Shown here: positions 14,967 to 22,022 of the stretch, piece after piece
How the letters are laid out: every line of letters begins with the position of its first letter
Numbering within the stretch: position 1 is the stretch's first letter
IMG/VR virus record: IMGVR_UViG_3300008450_000238
Coordinates: 1 to 32,667 of that record
Source: a virus
Direction: 5' to 3' (one strand)
DNA: 32,667 bases
Translations under genes and position numbers: made by a program
Notes under the pieces: model-generated
What the model saw: the letters and a program-made list of their open reading frames with translations, nothing else
What the model was told of the DNA's origin: nothing
The model's database searches: none

Positions 14967-15571
14967 TGAAACAAGTACTAATTGAAACTATACCATTTAG
15001 TGTATCTCGCACACAATTACATGAGGGTTTAAGAGCACCTTCGGGTAATCCTTTAGTTGAAGGAATACTTGCTACAGCCGAGGTAAAAAATGGTAATGGT
15101 CGTTATTATCCTAAAGAGTTATGGGAAAGAGAAATTGATAAGTATCAACAAATGGTTAAAGAAAATAGAGCAACAGGTGAATTAGATCATCCTGAATCCT
15201 CTATTATATCTTTAAAAAATGTATCTCATATTATCAGAGAAATTTGGTGGAACGGTGATAAGGTAATGGGTAAATTAGAAATTTTACCTACAGTATCGGG
15301 TAATATCTTAAAAGCTCTTATTGATAATAACGTAACAGTAGGTGTATCTTCTCGTGGAATGGGTTCATTAAAACAAATGAGTGAAGGTACATTAGAAGTA
15401 CAAGATGATTTCGAATTATTATGTTGGGACTTTGTATCTACCCCATCTAATCCAGGATCATATATGCATTTAGTAAAAGAAGGATTAGAAAGATCAACTA
15501 TTGATTATTCAAAAGTTAATTCTATTATTACAGAAATACTTTGTGCTCAGGGTACTTGCCCTATTTTTTAA
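14966..15571 (+). CDS. Prohead core protease (T4 gp21-like)
   Basis: This 201-residue serine protease cleaves scaffold and capsid proteins inside the prohead. Visible signatures are NGNGRYYPKELWER (42-55), the catalytic-His motif TGELDHPE with H75, and VGVSSRGMGS with nucleophile S128 or S129. LLCWDFVSTPSNPGSY (151-166) contributes a conserved Asp near the third catalytic position. The length matches T4 gp21 (212 residues). Its own sites LHE20/G and LVE32/G in the propeptide resemble the [L/I]-x-E recognition rule. It is coupled to the upstream gene by TAATG and followed by a terminator before the scaffold gene. Confidence 0.92.
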   Translation: MKQVLIETIPFSVSRTQLHEGLRAPSGNPLVEGILATAEVKNGNGRYYPKELWEREIDKYQQMVKENRATGELDHPESSIISLKNVSHIIREIWWNGDKVMGKLEILPTVSGNILKALIDNNVTVGVSSRGMGSLKQMSEGTLEVQDDFELLCWDFVSTPSNPGSYMHLVKEGLERSTIDYSKVNSIITEILCAQGTCPIF

Positions 15572-15602
15572 GTACCCCTCCTTAGATAGTATCTTTGGAC
15601 CG

Positions 15603-15627
15603 ACCCTCCCCTAAAAAAGGAGGGTTT
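15603..15627 (+). terminator. Rho-independent terminator after prohead protease gene
   Basis: ACCCTCC (15603-15609) pairs with GGAGGGT (15619-15625) over a 9-nt loop containing AAAAAA, followed by TT. The T tract is short, so read-through is possible. Confidence 0.7.
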
Positions 15628-15779
15628 CATATTTTCGGTGTTTTGAAGAATCCCCATATATGTATATTCGAATATGCGATCTCTATATCGCATTAAGATT
15701 TTAAATATCTATTACGCTTCGAGTAATCTATAATAAGCGTACTTCCAACAAAAATTATTTGAGGACAAAAAACAAACAA
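15628..15779 (+). promoter_or_regulatory. Structured leader/promoter region of scaffold-capsid operon
   Basis: This 150-nt gene-free stretch lies between a terminator and the scaffold start. It holds TATATGTATA (15657-15666, also found at 18594-18603 after the next terminator), the palindrome ATATTCGAATAT, a GCGAT/ATCGC hairpin around 15675-15690, and TACGCTT (from about 15711) able to pair with AAGCGTA (from about 15734). The final 20 nt are A-rich. A promoter plus structured 5' leader is inferred. Confidence 0.5.
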
Positions 15780-16805
15780 ATGGCAAACAGAGACTTACTT
15801 AAAGAAGCCATTGCCGATGCTAAAGCTGTTAAGGAAACAGCCATCGCCAATGCAAAGGCCGCTCTTGAAGAAGCTTTTACTCCATTCCTAAAAGAAAAGT
15901 TAGCTGCAAAGCTTTCTGAGATGGATGAAATGGATGAAGCTAAAGAAGAGTTGGACGAAATGAAAGAAAAGGAAGTTAAGGAAACCTACGAAATTGATGA
16001 AGCTGATGAAATGGATGAAATGAAAATGGACATGGATGAAGCTGAAAAAATGGATGAGGTTGATCTTGATGAACTTTTAAGAGAATTAGATGAATTAGAA
16101 GAAGGTGGATTCGGTAAATTTTCAACCGACGGAACTGAAGGATTTAGTGGTGAAGAAGATGGTGAAGTAAAACTTCAATTAAAAGCTTTAGATGAAGCTG
16201 AAGGTGAAGAAGAAGAAGGTGAAGAAGAGGAAGAAATCGATCTTGAAAACATGTCTGAAGACGACCTAAAATCATTCATCGAATCAGTAATTGCTGATAT
16301 GGTATCTTCTGGTGAACTAGAAGGTAACATAGAAGCTGGTGAAGAAGAAGGTGAAGAAGAAATGGAAAGTGAAGAGGAAGAAATGGAAATGCCTATGGCT
16401 GAGGAAAAAGAAATGGACGAAGCTAAGGAAATGGAAATGGAAGCAATGAAAAAAGAACTTGAAGAAGCTTATGCTGCTTTAGAAACAGTTAAAACTGAAT
16501 TAAACGAAGTTAATCTTTTAAATGCTAAATTACTTTACACTAACAAAATCTTCAAAGCTAAAAACTTAACCGAATCACAAAAAGTAAAAGTGTTAGAAGC
16601 TTTCGATAAAGCCGCTAGCGTTAAAGAAGCTAAATTAGTTTTCGAAACATTATCTGGTAATTTTGCATCAACTGCTAAAAAGCCTATGAATGAATCGTTA
16701 ATTAAAGGTGGTGCTTCTAAACCAGCAGGTGTTTCTGAAAAGAAACCAATTATGGAAGCAAACGACCAGGTTGCAAGATGGCAGAAATTAGCCGGTATTA
16801 AATAA
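15780..16805 (+). CDS. Prohead scaffold/core protein (T4 gp22-like)
   Basis: This 341-residue protein is extremely acidic, with a long helical region of alternating MDE/EEGEEE clusters. The start is ATG 15780 (MANRDLLKEAIADAKAVKE); the in-frame TTG at 15759 upstream is less likely because an A-rich leader precedes 15780. The C-terminal part (about 220-305) is a coiled coil (EEAYAALETVKTELNEVNLL), and the end is RWQKLAGIK, a capsid-interacting tail of gp22-type scaffolds. Its position directly before the capsid gene and after the protease, with a composition suited to a degradable core, supports the call. FSTDGTEGFSGEED (about 117-130) echoes the shared SGTEGEN-type motif. It is expected to be cleaved by gp21 during maturation. 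Confidence 0.85.
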   Translation: MANRDLLKEAIADAKAVKETAIANAKAALEEAFTPFLKEKLAAKLSEMDEMDEAKEELDEMKEKEVKETYEIDEADEMDEMKMDMDEAEKMDEVDLDELLRELDELEEGGFGKFSTDGTEGFSGEEDGEVKLQLKALDEAEGEEEEGEEEEEIDLENMSEDDLKSFIESVIADMVSSGELEGNIEAGEEEGEEEMESEEEEMEMPMAEEKEMDEAKEMEMEAMKKELEEAYAALETVKTELNEVNLLNAKLLYTNKIFKAKNLTESQKVKVLEAFDKAASVKEAKLVFETLSGNFASTAKKPMNESLIKGGASKPAGVSEKKPIMEANDQVARWQKLAGIK

Positions 16806-16836
16806 TTTAAAAAAACAAACAAAAAATAAAAAAACA
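16806..16836 (+). promoter_or_regulatory. A-rich translation leader of major capsid gene
   Basis: The gap before the capsid ATG is nearly all A with a few C and T (AAAAAAACAAACAAAAAAT type) and contains no Shine-Dalgarno sequence. A-rich leaders without SD are known to drive strong initiation in Bacteroidota, which fits the most abundant virion protein. Confidence 0.55.
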
Positions 16837-18516
16837 ATGTCACAAGTACAACAATTATTAGAAAGCGCTGCAGGATCTTGGAAGAGCTTGCAAAGCGACG
16901 CAGCTAGATTGGCCAACAAATGGACCAAAACTGGTTTGTTAGAAGGCTTGGGCGAGATTGATAAAAACAACATGTCAATCTTGTTAGAAAACCAAGCTAA
17001 ACAGTTAGTAACAGAAAACAACATTATCTCTACTAACTCTTCATTCACTAGCGGTACCCAAGGTGAAAACTGGGCTGGTATTGCTTTACCTTTGGTTCGT
17101 AAGGTATTCGGAACTATCGTAGCGAAAGAATTCGTTTCAGTTCAACCTATGAACATGCCTTCTGGTCTAGTATTCTTCTTAGATTTCCAATACGGAAACG
17201 CTAAAAACCCATTCGGTTTAGGTGATTCTTTATATGGTCAAAGAAATGCTTCTGGTCAGTTCCCATTTGCTACTCAAGCTCCTTCAGGTGCTTTGTATGG
17301 TGCAGGTAAATTTACTTACTCTACTAACCAAACTTCATCTGCTGTAGTAACTACTTCAGGTTCAAACGTATCTTCAGCTTCTTTTGCTGACGTTAACTTT
17401 GATTCTTCTTTCTCTGCTTCTGTAGCTAACGGTACAGTTAAGAAAATTGCTATCTCTAGTTCTAGAGCTACCAACTTACCTAGCATGGATTTAGATGGTG
17501 TTCGTGGTTTCATTATTACTTCAGGTTCAGTAGTAGTTGGTGATAACTTCCCTCAGTTTACTACTTACGATTACACTAACGATACTATTAACTTCTTCGT
17601 TTCTGCTTCTACAGCCGAAATCGGTGGTGCTTCAGGTGTTAACACTTACACTATTTTCTACAATAAGTTAACTACAGATCAGTTTAGAGGTGATTTCGAA
17701 GATTCTTCTTCTTATGCTGTTCCTAACGCTGCTTCTACTTCAACTATCGTTATCCCTGAGATCAACGTTAAAATGCAATCTCAAGCTATCACTGCTAAAA
17801 CCAAGAAATTGAAAGCAGTATGGACTCCTGAATTTGCACAAGATTTAGCTGCTTACCAGAACATCGATGCTGAAGCTGAATTGACTAACATCATGAGCGA
17901 GTACATTTCAATGGAAATTGATTTGGAAATTTTGGATATGTTGATCGAAGATGCTGCCGCTGGTACTGAATATTGGTCAGCTGTTAACAACACCATAATC
18001 ACTGGTTCTGGTGCTACAGCAGGTCCTATCACTTTAGCTTCTGGTTACTACAATACTCAAGGTCAATGGTTCCAAACTTTAGGAACTAAGATCCAAAAGT
18101 TAAGCAACAGAATCCACCAGTTAACTCTTCGTGGAGGTGCTAACTTCTTAGTAACTTCTCCTACAGTTGCTACTGTATTAGAATCTATCCCTGGATTCGC
18201 TTCTACTTCAAACGGTGAGGCTGATCAAATGGAATATGCTTTCGGAGTACAGAAAGTAGGTAGCGTAAACGGTCGTTACAAGGTTTACAAGAACCCTTAC
18301 ATGACTGAAAACTTAATCTTATTAGGTTACAAAGGTAGCCAATTCTTGGAAACTGGTGCTGTATTTGCTCCTTACATTCCAATGATTATGACTCCTTTGG
18401 TGTACGATCCAGATACCTTCACTCCACGTAAAGGTTTATTGACTCGTTACGCTAAGAAGATGTTACGTCCCGAGTTTTATGCGAAAATTTATGTTAATGG
18501 TTTAAACACCATCTAA
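16837..18516 (+). CDS. Major capsid protein (T4 gp23-like)
   Basis: This 559-residue protein forms the hexamers of the head lattice. The block FVSVQPMNMPSGLVFFLDFQYG (99-120) aligns with the T4 gp23 ICGVQPMNSPTGQVF segment. WTPEFAQDLAAYQNIDAEAE (about 329-348) and the C-terminal YDPDTFTPRKGLLTRYAKK (about 525-543) are further gp23 signatures. The N-terminal 60 residues are a probable delta domain removed by the prohead protease; SILLE51/N and LVTE60/N are candidate sites. Residues about 127-250 are Ser/Thr/Gly-rich and probably an outward insertion. Codons favour C-ending forms (AAC, TTC, TAC) and TTG more than neighbouring genes, fitting high expression. It is followed by a strong terminator. 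Confidence 0.95.
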   Translation: MSQVQQLLESAAGSWKSLQSDAARLANKWTKTGLLEGLGEIDKNNMSILLENQAKQLVTENNIISTNSSFTSGTQGENWAGIALPLVRKVFGTIVAKEFVSVQPMNMPSGLVFFLDFQYGNAKNPFGLGDSLYGQRNASGQFPFATQAPSGALYGAGKFTYSTNQTSSAVVTTSGSNVSSASFADVNFDSSFSASVANGTVKKIAISSSRATNLPSMDLDGVRGFIITSGSVVVGDNFPQFTTYDYTNDTINFFVSASTAEIGGASGVNTYTIFYNKLTTDQFRGDFEDSSSYAVPNAASTSTIVIPEINVKMQSQAITAKTKKLKAVWTPEFAQDLAAYQNIDAEAELTNIMSEYISMEIDLEILDMLIEDAAAGTEYWSAVNNTIITGSGATAGPITLASGYYNTQGQWFQTLGTKIQKLSNRIHQLTLRGGANFLVTSPTVATVLESIPGFASTSNGEADQMEYAFGVQKVGSVNGRYKVYKNPYMTENLILLGYKGSQFLETGAVFAPYIPMIMTPLVYDPDTFTPRKGLLTRYAKKMLRPEFYAKIYVNGLNTI

Positions 18517-18549
18517 TCTAGTATAGAAAGGATAATTTTCTAATAAAAG

Positions 18550-18575
18550 AGCCCCGAGAAATCGGGGCTTTTTTT
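18550..18575 (+). terminator. Rho-independent terminator after capsid gene
   Basis: AGCCCCGA (18550-18557) and TCGGGGCT (18562-18569) form a perfect 8-bp stem capped by a GAAA tetraloop and followed by TTTTTT. It is the strongest terminator in the window. Confidence 0.93.
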
Positions 18576-18593
18576 GTTTTAGGTAGTTTCTAC

Positions 18594-18603
18594 TATATGT
18601 ATA
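18594..18603 (+). promoter_or_regulatory. TATATGTATA element upstream of amidinotransferase gene
   Basis: The 10-mer TATATGTATA, 19 nt after the terminator T tract and 26 nt before ATG 18630, also occurs at 15657-15666 after the previous terminator. It is a possible core promoter element shared by the two units. Confidence 0.4.
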
Positions 18604-18629
18604 GGCAACATAGTTATTAAAACAATTTT

Positions 18630-19544
18630 ATGAAACAAACACCAAGTCAGTTACCTATTCAAAGTTATGTAATGAACTTTCCTTTTACCTTATCAACCAA
18701 AGATCCAAATAATATTTGGATGCAAGAATTAACAGATGAGGAATTAACAGTTAATAAACCTAAAGCCTACAAACAATTTATGGATTTATACCAGTTTATG
18801 GCTGGTGGATCTTTAGTTTATTTGTTACCATCTGAAGGAAATTTTCAAGACCAGGTTTATGTAGCTAATTTAGGTATTCATTTACCTCATATTAAAAATG
18901 AAAACCATGTTATTTTATCTAACTTTACCTCTGATCCTCGTAAAGGTGAGGAATTAGTTGGTGAGAAATTTTTCCAACAAATGGGTTATAAAACAGCAAT
19001 CTCTCCTTACAAATGGGAAGGTGAGGCTGATTTGAAATATCTTTATGGTAACAAATACATTGGTGGTTATGGTATTCGTTCTAATATTAAAACTTATGAA
19101 TGGATGGAGGAAAATTACAACATGGACATTCTCAAAGTAGCTATGGTTGATGAGTATCTTTATCATTTAGATTGTTCTATATTCCCATTAAACACAGAAC
19201 AAACATTAATTTGTACAGAATTATTTGATCCTGAAGAAATTAAGTTAATAGAAAAAGAAACAGAAATTATTGATATCAATGTTGATGATGCTTTAGGAGG
19301 AATAACTAATTCTGTTAGATATGGTAATATGATTTTATGTGCCTCTAATATTTCTGAATTAAAAAAATCTCATGAATATTATGAGGGTGAGGTTAATAAA
19401 ATAAAAACATTAGAAAAAATTTGTTCTGATGCTGGTATGGAACCAGTTATCTTCAATTTATCAGAATACATGAAATCAGGCGCTATGTTATCCTGTATGG
19501 TTATGCATTTAAATAGAGTTGATCATAATAAAATCTTACTATAA
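18630..19544 (+). CDS. Amidinotransferase/DDAH-superfamily enzyme
   Basis: This 304-residue protein carries the ordered signatures of the guanidine-modifying (arginine deiminase, dimethylarginine dimethylaminohydrolase, glycine amidinotransferase) superfamily. FQDQVYVANLG (72-82) matches the pDxVFxxN substrate strand, and SNFTSDPRKGEE (97-108) carries the conserved Arg/Glu. WEGEAD (129-134) matches the FEGxGD motif, GGYGIRSN (145-152) the GxxxRs turn, and YHLDCSIFPL (178-187) the catalytic HLD. SGAMLSCMVMHL (283-294) supplies the nucleophilic Cys289. A Cys-His-Glu/Asp set is therefore present. Substrate choice (arginine, methylarginine, agmatine or a transfer acceptor) cannot be read. It overlaps the decarboxylase gene by one base and lies behind the capsid terminator. 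Confidence 0.8.
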   Translation: MKQTPSQLPIQSYVMNFPFTLSTKDPNNIWMQELTDEELTVNKPKAYKQFMDLYQFMAGGSLVYLLPSEGNFQDQVYVANLGIHLPHIKNENHVILSNFTSDPRKGEELVGEKFFQQMGYKTAISPYKWEGEADLKYLYGNKYIGGYGIRSNIKTYEWMEENYNMDILKVAMVDEYLYHLDCSIFPLNTEQTLICTELFDPEEIKLIEKETEIIDINVDDALGGITNSVRYGNMILCASNISELKKSHEYYEGEVNKIKTLEKICSDAGMEPVIFNLSEYMKSGAMLSCMVMHLNRVDHNKILL

Positions 19545-20263
19545 TGGCACAGACTTTAGAGGAATGGTTAAATGGTGAGGTTAAACAACTTCAAAAATTA
19601 CCTGTAGGTGATTTATCTAATACTTTCTTTTTTAGAGACCCAATTAGACCTAATTTTATAGATCATGAACATTTTTATAGTCCAGCTGATGGAACTATTT
19701 TATATCAAAGGTTTATTAAAGATCCTTCCGAACCAGTAGTTGAAATTAAGGGTCTAAATTATACATTACAAGATGTCGTAGGTGACGATGAATATGATAA
19801 ACCATCATTAGTCATTGGTATATTCATGTCATTCTACGATGTTCATATCAATCGCGTACCTTATGGAGGTATGCTTAAATATAAACCACTAGACGCGATA
19901 CAATCAACTAATAAACCGATGTTGGCTGTAGAAAAGGATATCTTAAGAAAAAAGATTAATCCCGCTAATATGGAATATTTAAAATATAATGAGAGAATGT
20001 GGAACTCAATTTATTCACCTTCTTTAGATTACACTTATTATTTAATTCAGATTGCTGATGAGGATGTAAACGTAATTGCTCCATTTACAAATTCACAAAA
20101 CGATATATTTGCTCAAAATGAGAGATTTTCTTTAATAAGATGGGGTTCTCAAGTCGATTTAGTACTCCCTCTGGATGATAGATTCGATTTTGAACTTTGC
20201 CTTGAAGATGCTATGCATGTTAATGCTGGCTTAGACAAATTGGTAAAAATCAACTTTAATTAA
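19544..20263 (+). CDS. Phosphatidylserine decarboxylase-like enzyme
   Basis: This 239-residue protein shows the core pattern of the pyruvoyl-dependent phosphatidylserine decarboxylase family (PF02666): FFFRDPIR (28-35), YSPADGTIL (45-53) with D49, FMSFYDVHINRVPYGGML (94-111) with H101, and RFSLIRWGSQVDLVLP (194-209), where G201-S202 is the expected self-cleavage site giving the pyruvoyl group. The Asp-His-Ser triad is thus complete. The hydrophobic N-terminal helices of many bacterial enzymes are absent. PSD makes phosphatidylethanolamine at the membrane; here the true substrate could be a lipid or a small amino-acid derivative. Its start is coupled to the amidinotransferase stop (TAATG), implying joint expression. 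Confidence 0.8.
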   Translation: MAQTLEEWLNGEVKQLQKLPVGDLSNTFFFRDPIRPNFIDHEHFYSPADGTILYQRFIKDPSEPVVEIKGLNYTLQDVVGDDEYDKPSLVIGIFMSFYDVHINRVPYGGMLKYKPLDAIQSTNKPMLAVEKDILRKKINPANMEYLKYNERMWNSIYSPSLDYTYYLIQIADEDVNVIAPFTNSQNDIFAQNERFSLIRWGSQVDLVLPLDDRFDFELCLEDAMHVNAGLDKLVKINFN

Positions 20264-20268
20264 AAAAT

Positions 20269-20958
20269 ATGGCTTCAAATAATTATGATGATGACGTTTT
20301 TAAGAACAAACGCATTCCTAAAAACCCAATCAAATTTGGAATAACCTTAAACGAGGAACAAAAACGAGCTAAAGAAGACATTTTAAACAATGACATCGTG
20401 GCTTTAAAAGGTAAAGCAGGTTCAGGTAAAACCGCTACCGCTTTACAAGTGGCTTTAGATCAATTATTTAAAAAAGAAATTGAAAAAATTATCATTGCTC
20501 GACCTTATGTTACAGCTGGAGAAGACATAGGACACTTACCAGGAGGGGTTGATGATAAATTAGCTTACTTGACTGCCCCTATCTACAATATAATGCATGA
20601 GCTAGTAGGTAAGGAAAAATCAGAAAAATTAGTTAATGAAGGACAAGTATTAGTAGCACCTTTTGGATTTTTAAGAGGTAATACATTTTCTAACTGTTAT
20701 GTTTTGATTGATGAGGCACAAAATGCCTCTATGAAACAAACCGAGTTAATGATTGGTCGTTTAGGTAGAAACTCTAAAATGATTTTTTGCGGTGATATGT
20801 CTCAATGTGATTTAAAAAATAAAAAAGACTCTGGATTTGATTTCTTCTTAAAATTAGAAATTGAAGTACCTAAAGTTAAAGTAATTACATTAGAAAAGAA
20901 CCACAGACACGAGATAGTAGAACCTGTACTTAAGGTATTTGCAGCATACAGAGATTAA
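20269..20958 (+). CDS. phoH: PhoH-like P-loop ATPase
   Basis: This 229-residue protein has Walker A GKAGSGKT at 48-55, Walker B VLIDEAQ at 145-151 and the sensor-like FCGDMSQCDL. IIIARPYVTAGEDIGHLPGG (74-93) and LEKNHRHEIV are standard PhoH-family stretches. The family has an SF1-helicase-like ATPase core and is very widespread in marine phages; its role (RNA or phosphate-stress related) is not settled. It begins 5 nt after the decarboxylase stop, so it is probably co-transcribed with the two preceding enzymes. The protein looks complete at single-domain length. Confidence 0.93.
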   Translation: MASNNYDDDVFKNKRIPKNPIKFGITLNEEQKRAKEDILNNDIVALKGKAGSGKTATALQVALDQLFKKEIEKIIIARPYVTAGEDIGHLPGGVDDKLAYLTAPIYNIMHELVGKEKSEKLVNEGQVLVAPFGFLRGNTFSNCYVLIDEAQNASMKQTELMIGRLGRNSKMIFCGDMSQCDLKNKKDSGFDFFLKLEIEVPKVKVITLEKNHRHEIVEPVLKVFAAYRD

Positions 20959-20973
20959 CAGATTTTAAATCTG
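20959..20973. repeat. Short perfect inverted repeat after phoH
   Basis: CAGATTTTAAATCTG is an inverted repeat around a central T, directly after the phoH stop and 4 nt before an ATATTTATAA motif. There is no T tract, so it is not a terminator; it could be an operator or a weak hairpin. Confidence 0.4.
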
Positions 20974-20977
20974 CTCC

Positions 20978-20987
20978 ATATTTATAA
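20978..20987 (+). promoter_or_regulatory. ATATTTATAA start-proximal motif, copy 6
   Basis: An exact ATATTTATAA followed by CAAAA ends 7 nt before ATG 20995, the first of the tail-fibre genes. Confidence 0.6.
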
Positions 20988-20994
20988 CAAAATT

Positions 20995-21390
20995 ATGTCT
21001 GCAGGTAGATACAGCTTTACTATAGAACAAGGAGCCACCTTCCAATTAAATCTTCAATACAAGGATTCAAATGGAGATCCTGTAGATTTAACTGGTTATT
21101 ATGGAAGAATGCAAATTAGACCCTCTGTGACTTCAAACACAGTTTATCTAACATTATCTTCATCTTTAAATTCTGATGGAACAGGACTAAACTTTTCAGG
21201 ATCAAACAGTAACCAACCTCCTTCATCAGGATCAATAGGTATTTATATTGCCTCTTGTACAAGTTCCTTGTTAAATTTTGATGGACAAGCATATTATGAT
21301 CTAGAAATTTATTCAGGATCTGGTGCATGTCCTTACACAGTACGATTAATTGAAGGACAAGTTAATTTAAGTAAAGAAGTAACTCGATAA
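20995..21390 (+). CDS. Putative baseplate/tail protein, beta-sandwich
   Basis: This 131-residue protein begins SAGRYSFTIEQGATFQLNLQYKDSNG with DPVDLTGYYGRMQIR soon after, then SSGSIGIYIASCTSS and ending YDLEIYSGSG...VRLIEGQVNLS. The EQGATF...YKDSxGxPxDLTGY...MQIR pattern is recurrent in small tail or baseplate-associated proteins of T4-like phages from aquatic habitats, with an immunoglobulin or BppU-N-like beta sandwich. It precedes a collagen-like fibre gene and overlaps it by one base (TAATG). The precise place in the virion is not determinable. Confidence 0.62.
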   Translation: MSAGRYSFTIEQGATFQLNLQYKDSNGDPVDLTGYYGRMQIRPSVTSNTVYLTLSSSLNSDGTGLNFSGSNSNQPPSSGSIGIYIASCTSSLLNFDGQAYYDLEIYSGSGACPYTVRLIEGQVNLSKEVTR

Positions 21391-21614
21391 TGCAAACCAT
21401 TATTGTAAATACTCCCGGACCAAGAGGGCCACAAGGACCAGCAGGACCTTCAGGCTCTATTGTTAACCTTACTGGTTCAGCAGAAATATCAGGATCATTA
21501 ACTGTTGTAGGAACAGTTTCTGCCTCAGCATATTCAGGAGACGGTTCCGGACTTTCTAATCTAAACATTCCACCTTCCACAGGAGGTGATTTATACTTAT
21601 TTTATAATTATTAA
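21390..21614 (+). CDS. Short collagen-like fibre fragment
   Basis: This 74-residue protein begins MQTIIVNTPGPRGPQGPAGPSG, a short Gly-x-Pro collagen-like run, followed by Thr/Gly/Ser beta-rich SGSLTVVGTVSASAYSGDGSGLSNL. It then stops after GGDLYLFYNY. The YSGDGSGLSNL stretch is common inside long fibres of Bacteroidota phages, so this looks like the stem of a fibre whose distal part is missing. The next three genes differ in composition, so truncation by insertion of another cassette is plausible. It could alternatively be a genuine short connector protein. Confidence 0.62.
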   Translation: MQTIIVNTPGPRGPQGPAGPSGSIVNLTGSAEISGSLTVVGTVSASAYSGDGSGLSNLNIPPSTGGDLYLFYNY

Positions 21615-21617
21615 ACC

Positions 21618-22022
21618 ATGTCAGCAAACACATCCCCAATATTTGCCCTAGTTCCTGAAACCTCTATTGTTACAGTAACATTAGCAACCACAGACAGAAC
21701 AGGAGCTATTACTAATAACTTATCCGATTTATTAACAGCCTCAACCGACGGAACAAAAATAACCCAAATAGGGGCAAAGGTTGCAGGGAATAACGTGGCA
21801 ACAAACGTATTAATTTTTATCACAAATACAAGCGGAACGAGTCCTAAGTTATTTGATGAAATTGCCCTACCAGCAGTTACCGCTTCAACTACGGCAACAT
21901 CGCAAAGACAAGTAACTGCATATAGTGATTTGCAATTAAAAAGCGGTCAAAAAGTACTTGTAGGAATTACCGTTGCAATATCCGATGGAGTTAATATTTT
22001 TGCAATAAAAGGAGATTATTAA
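21618..22022 (+). CDS. Hypothetical beta-rich tail-region protein
   Basis: This 134-residue protein has SIVTVTLATTDRTGAITNN, LLTASTDGTKITQIGAKVAG, NVLIFITNTSG and LQLKSGQKVLVGITVAISDG. It has the alternating strands and small-residue composition of trimeric fibre-associated or adaptor proteins. A similar small protein occurs later at 24060. It starts 3 nt after the truncated fibre gene and overlaps the next gene by one base. It shows fewer of the Thr-Gly-Ser repeats of its neighbours and somewhat more GC-rich third positions. No specific function is recognised. Confidence 0.55.
   Translation: MSANTSPIFALVPETSIVTVTLATTDRTGAITNNLSDLLTASTDGTKITQIGAKVAGNNVATNVLIFITNTSGTSPKLFDEIALPAVTASTTATSQRQVTAYSDLQLKSGQKVLVGITVAISDGVNIFAIKGDY

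Noticed and set aside
20959-20973. CAGATTTTAAATCTG as a terminator after phoH
   Set aside because: The hairpin would have almost no loop and no T tract follows; kept only as an inverted repeat.
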